Source of the DNA: Chryseotalea sp. WA131a
GTDB lineage: Bacteria > Bacteroidota > Bacteroidia > Cytophagales > Cyclobacteriaceae
Length of the DNA stretch: 64,000 bases
Assembly (NCBI GenBank): GCA_025370075.1
Contig: CP073016.1
Span: 1,302,001 to 1,366,000, forward strand
Direction: 5' to 3'
The position numbers and the translations under genes are program-made. Of the stretch, positions 60,800 to 64,000 are shown one piece after another. Position 1 is the stretch's first letter. The number at the start of each line of letters is the position of its first letter. Below the pieces are notes generated by a model. It was not told the DNA's origin, ran no database searches, and saw nothing but the letters and a program-made list of their open reading frames with translations.

Positions 60800-61156
60800 A
60801 TGAAAGATTTCATGTTAGTATTCCGGAATTCATTAAAAAACCAAGAAGCATTTGCTACCCAATCACCCGAACAAATGCAAGCAGAGATGACGCTGTGGCA
60901 AACCTGGATGGGCAAGTTGGCGGAGAAAAACAATTTGAGCGATGGTCAACCACTTTTTCAAACGGGTAAAGTTTTGCGCGGGAGCAAAAAAGCACTGACC
61001 GATGGCCCCTACATTGAAGGCAAAGATGTGATAGGTGGCTACATGATTATAAAAGCCAAAGACTATGCAGAAGCTGTTGAGCTTTCAAAGGATTGCCCGC
61101 AGCTTAACTCAGAAGATGGCACCGTTGAAATCAGAGAAATCATGAAAGTGGAGTAA
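60800..61156 (+). CDS. YCII-domain protein (YciI-like, DGPF)
   Basis: 118 residues. YCII signature KDFMLVFRNSLKNQEAFA, GKLAEKNNLSDGQPLFQTGK, then GPYIEGKDVIGGYMIIKAKD. This is the form usually found with COG4941 ECF sigma factors, one of which is at 32531, but 27 kb apart. Its stop is one base before the next start codon (61158). Role unknown; some family members have been linked to small-molecule turnover. Confidence 0.85.
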   Translation: MKDFMLVFRNSLKNQEAFATQSPEQMQAEMTLWQTWMGKLAEKNNLSDGQPLFQTGKVLRGSKKALTDGPYIEGKDVIGGYMIIKAKDYAEAVELSKDCPQLNSEDGTVEIREIMKVE

Positions 61157-61157
61157 A

Positions 61158-61577
61158 ATGAAAATTACCATTGTTGTAAGTGTGTTGTGGGCTGCTTTGG
61201 CGGCCTACAACACTTCTTATCGAAAATGAAAGATCGTACGCAGCGTGTTCGATGCTTTCAACCGACACGATTGGAAAGTAATGACTGAATTCTATGCCGA
61301 CACCGCTTCATTTTTAGACCCTTCCTTTGGCACTTTTGATGTAAAAAAATCTCGAATTGAAACAGCAACCAAGTATACTGAAATGCAAAAAATGTTCCCC
61401 GACTTGCATGACGAAGTGGTAAGTCTTTTTTCACAAGGAGATAAAGTGGCTGTAGAATTTATCTCCACTTCCATGCGTGGGGATCAAAAATTTACTTTGC
61501 CCATCTGCACAATCTTCACCATTCAAAATGGAAAAATTGTGCGCGATGCCACGTATTACAACAATTGCCAAGAATAG
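61158..61577 (+). pseudogene. SnoaL-like (NTF2 fold) protein gene with disrupted N-terminus
   Basis: ATG 61158 gives the hydrophobic start MKITIVVSVLWAALAAYNTS, then TGA at 61227-61229, then KIVRSVFDAFNRHDWKVMTE in the same frame through to 61577. The core (FYADTASFLDPSFGTFD, KFTLPICTIFTIQNGKIVRD) is SnoaL-like. An extra A near 61230 would read IENEKIVRSVFDAFN, as homologues often have, in a different upstream frame. It is coupled to the YCII gene. The lesion may be real or an error; GTG 61245 could start a shorter protein. Confidence 0.55.
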
Positions 61578-61778
61578 TATCTCAAAGACAATTCAGAAAG
61601 CGCAATTGACTTCGCTTTCACCAATAGAAACCCTTCTTTAAAGTTTTCAGCTAAATTCATTAAATTGGGAAGTGTTTATCAATTGTTGGCAGGTTTTATT
61701 CGTTAAAGAGAAGGTAAAACTATACTTTTAACATTCAAAATTGATAGACTAGGTTTCTTATCTTTTTTTTATACAATT

Positions 61779-61958
61779 ATGAAGGTTTTGGGCAAAGGTT
61801 TTTGGAATTTCTGTCGTGGCCACGATCCTGAAGATTATCAGGACACAGTAGGCAAAGAACCAACCGATTTAGCGTTGCACCCAAACTCGCTTGGATATCG
61901 GTTAATATTTAATAATATTTTATTTCCAGCCGCGAAAATGAAGAAACAAAAAACTTGA
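61779..61958 (+). CDS. Small hypothetical protein, 59 aa
   Basis: MKVLGKGFWNFCRGHDPEDY, continuing QDTVGKEPTDLALHPNSLGY. No family recognised. It ends in TGATG at the start of the next gene (61958), a coupling that favours a real gene. Preceded by an AT-rich 200-bp spacer with no other frame. Confidence 0.45.
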   Translation: MKVLGKGFWNFCRGHDPEDYQDTVGKEPTDLALHPNSLGYRLIFNNILFPAAKMKKQKT

Positions 61959-62347
61959 TGACGATGGATCGAATGGTATTGGTATTTATTATAGTAATGT
62001 TGTTGGGCTGTTCGAACAGTCGCTCCGTGCCTAAAAGCAATGGCGCGTCAATTGACACCGAGGTCCAAAAAAAATTGGGCAACCGATTTGAATCGATCGA
62101 GAGCCCAACCAAAAAGTATACGTTATATTATCAGAAGCGTGATCCGCAAGATCACATGAACAGAGAATTTCGGTTTCTTGTTTTGGAAAATGCATCCAAA
62201 AAATGGGTCCATGAAGGAAGTTTCGTTCAGGGCTACATTAAGTGGACATCAGAATCGGAATTAGAATTCACCGTCAAATCAAAGAACATCAACACAGAAC
62301 CTAGTATTACAAAAGTAAATGTCGCAGCAATAAATAAAAATCTATGA
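61958..62347 (+). CDS. Hypothetical lipoprotein, 129 aa
   Basis: Starts ATG 61958 overlapping the previous stop. Signal MTMDRMVLVFIIVMLLGC with lipobox LLGC. The body is beta-rich (KKYTLYYQKRDPQDHMNREF, WVHEGSFVQGYIKWTS). Its stop overlaps the start of the surface protein gene (62344, ATGA). Function unknown; likely a partner of the large downstream protein. Confidence 0.7.
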   Translation: MTMDRMVLVFIIVMLLGCSNSRSVPKSNGASIDTEVQKKLGNRFESIESPTKKYTLYYQKRDPQDHMNREFRFLVLENASKKWVHEGSFVQGYIKWTSESELEFTVKSKNINTEPSITKVNVAAINKNL

Positions 62348-64000
62348 AAAAAATTTTACTCCTAACTCTGTCTTTTTGCGCTGCAATCCTCCTCACTGTG
62401 CAAATGCAACAAACTACCCAAGTGAGAGGTCGTGAAGCGGCTCTGGGGTCAGAGGTGGAGCCATATGAACAAGATAAAAAAGGAAATCGCTTTGATGAGC
62501 CGTTGCAGTTCTTTCAATTCCATCAAGGTATCCGAACTGCGGAAGATCAGCCTCATCCGCTTTACAAACCTGGCTACAAAACCATTGAGTTGAATGCTGC
62601 ACAAAAGCGCGCGCAGGCATTCAACTTTGCTCGCACAGAGCGAACAAATGGAGTGGTCGAGTTTAAAGAACGTGGCCCATCGAACGTACCGGGCCGAACA
62701 CGAACCATTTTGGTTTTGCCAGGAGATCCAAATCAAAATACGTGGCTGGCAGGATCTGCTACTGGTGGCATTTGGAGGACGACCAACGGTGGTACCACTT
62801 GGACTGAAAAAAGTGCCGACTTCCCTGTTTACCCGATTTCTTCGTTGGCTATGTCGACATCGGATGCCAACACCGTCTATGCCGGAACAGGCGAGTTCGT
62901 CTCTTCGATTTATTCGGCAGTTGGCGATGGCATCTTCAAATCAAACGACAAAGGTGAGACGTGGACACAGTTATCTTCCACTGCTAGCAATCAGAACTTT
63001 GCAATTGTTACACGAGTTATTGTAAATCCAGCCAATGTAAATGTCCTGTTAGCCAGTACTGCCCCTTCCAGCCTTTCGACAGGGCAAACTTCTAAAATCA
63101 TGCGTTCATCGGATGGTGGAAATTCTTGGACAATGGTTTACCAAAATACCAATGAAGTTGAACAACTTATTGCATCACCGGCAGATTTCAATATTCAATA
63201 TGCAGCGATTAATGGAGTTGGCGTGGCGAAATCCATTGATGGTGGCGTGACTTGGAACCTAAGTAATACTGGTATGGTTCCCACCGGCCGAGTTGAAATA
63301 GGCGTATCACCGGCAAACCCAAACAGACTTTATGCCTCCTGCCAAGGCACACGTAGCGGCAACGGATCCGATCTTTATTTGAGCAATGATGCTGCGCAAA
63401 CATGGACGCTGGTGGACGTTCGCTTCAACAATAATGTTCTTGACTTTTTGAATGGACAAGGCTTTTACGATAACCACGTACTGTGCGACCCCTTTAACCA
63501 AGACATCGTTTATTTTGGTGGGGTTGATACTTTTTGCTCTACGATCGGAACGGGCACAACTACTATCGATGACTACAAGTTCACCGAAACGAACACGGAA
63601 GGATTTTTGAGTCTGATCCAGTTCAACAACCCAGGATTTTTTATTGGCGGGCGATTGCAGGTAGGCTCAGCCAGTAATAAGCGCACCGTGGAAATAAGAT
63701 TTGGCCCCGGCATTACGCAAAAAGGTCATCGGTTTTTGACACCCGATGACGCCACAAGTGGCGTGCCTGTTGCAAGCTACCTTTACACCGATTTTGTGGA
63801 TGTTCCATTGCAAGCCTGGGATGTGACCACACCTAGTTCTCCTAGACAACTTATGGTTTCCTTTCGCGATCAAAGCAGAAATGGCAAATTAGACTTTTTA
63901 GTTCAAAACTTCGATGCAGCTGCTCCACTCTCCAATAGCAGAGAGTACGTCTATATTCATAGTGTAGATTATAATGCGTCCGCCCCTTTATTTACAACTG
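62344..64000 (+). CDS. Large secreted surface protein with BNR/sortilin-type repeats, 3'-truncated by the window edge
   Basis: At least 552 residues. Signal peptide MKKILLLTLSFCAAILLTVQ, then repeats of GGIWRTTNGGTTWTE, GDGIFKSNDKGETWTQL, SKIMRSSDGGNSWTMV and VAKSIDGGVTWNLS. These Asp-box/BNR units are those of sialidase- or sortilin-like beta-propellers. FKERGPSNVPGRTRTILV is typical of these Bacteroidota proteins. A T9SS sorting domain is expected at the missing C-terminus. It is translationally coupled to the lipoprotein upstream. Confidence 0.85.
   Translation, partial: MKKILLLTLSFCAAILLTVQMQQTTQVRGREAALGSEVEPYEQDKKGNRFDEPLQFFQFHQGIRTAEDQPHPLYKPGYKTIELNAAQKRAQAFNFARTERTNGVVEFKERGPSNVPGRTRTILVLPGDPNQNTWLAGSATGGIWRTTNGGTTWTEKSADFPVYPISSLAMSTSDANTVYAGTGEFVSSIYSAVGDGIFKSNDKGETWTQLSSTASNQNFAIVTRVIVNPANVNVLLASTAPSSLSTGQTSKIMRSSDGGNSWTMVYQNTNEVEQLIASPADFNIQYAAINGVGVAKSIDGGVTWNLSNTGMVPTGRVEIGVSPANPNRLYASCQGTRSGNGSDLYLSNDAAQTWTLVDVRFNNNVLDFLNGQGFYDNHVLCDPFNQDIVYFGGVDTFCSTIGTGTTTIDDYKFTETNTEGFLSLIQFNNPGFFIGGRLQVGSASNKRTVEIRFGPGITQKGHRFLTPDDATSGVPVASYLYTDFVDVPLQAWDVTTPSSPRQLMVSFRDQSRNGKLDFLVQNFDAAAPLSNSREYVYIHSVDYNASAPLFTT

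Noticed and set aside
1..64000. CRISPR arrays, rRNA and tRNA genes
   Set aside because: No evenly spaced direct repeats with unique spacers, no rRNA segments, and no cloverleaf with anticodon arm were found on either strand by eye; a dedicated scan could still reveal a divergent tRNA.

Overview
The window reads as chromosome of a Bacteroidota bacterium, most likely a Cytophagales-type marine or soil lineage. Supporting signs are a protein with the type IX secretion 'gliding motility-associated' C-terminal domain, a head-GIN (DUF2807) protein, DUF4199, CcoS, Bacteroidota-style promoters (TTG at -33, TAnnTTTG at -7) with weak Shine-Dalgarno sequences, and AT-rich spacers carrying small hairpin repeats. 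The species cannot be named from the sequence alone.

Layout. 0-2.9 kb: end of thiL, a secreted protein broken by a stop codon, a PemK/MazF-type toxin-antitoxin module bounded by a 29-bp direct repeat, and acpH. 2.9-8.1 kb: a secreted protein overlapping an OmpR/histidine-kinase pair, TerB-like, LpxL-like acyltransferase and DUF4199. 8.2-10.2 kb: a fossil IS30 transposase, a Nudix hydrolase and a TPR lipoprotein. 10.4-17.9 kb: a complete histidine operon hisGDCBHAF(IE) headed by a 22-codon His-rich leader peptide and an attenuator. 18-32 kb: TPR protein, gyrA, an LpoB/COG3014 envelope cluster, rpe, a large T9SS cargo protein, cysS, a GAF sensor and yidD. 32.5-40 kb: an ECF sigma factor, the cbb3 oxidase assembly pair ccoI-ccoS, two universal stress proteins, an Fnr-like regulator and an MFS pump. 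40-46 kb: GIN protein, mgtC, a YhhN-like protein, MFS, prfB with its programmed frameshift, and a RelE/ParE toxin-antitoxin pair. 46-51 kb: katG divergent from oxyR, and an ATP:cobalamin adenosyltransferase. 51-64 kb is accessory: an ABC ATPase, clustered REP-like hairpins, a C10 protease gene with a 16-C tract and an amber codon, an IS1380-type insertion between fragments of two other transposases, a secreted EndoU-nuclease gene with a probable immunity partner, YCII/SnoaL genes, and the start of a large BNR/sortilin-type surface protein.

How the genes work together. The his operon encodes all steps from PRPP/ATP to histidine and appears controlled by ribosome stalling at His codons. katG and oxyR share a 110-bp divergent promoter region, and OxyR keeps both redox cysteines at positions 199 and 208. 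CcoI/CcoS, the Usp proteins and the Fnr-type regulator form a low-oxygen cluster, but the oxidase structural genes are not beside it. Several reading frames in the accessory right third are interrupted by single lesions (amber, opal or homopolymer indel), so decay, phase variation and sequencing error must be told apart there.
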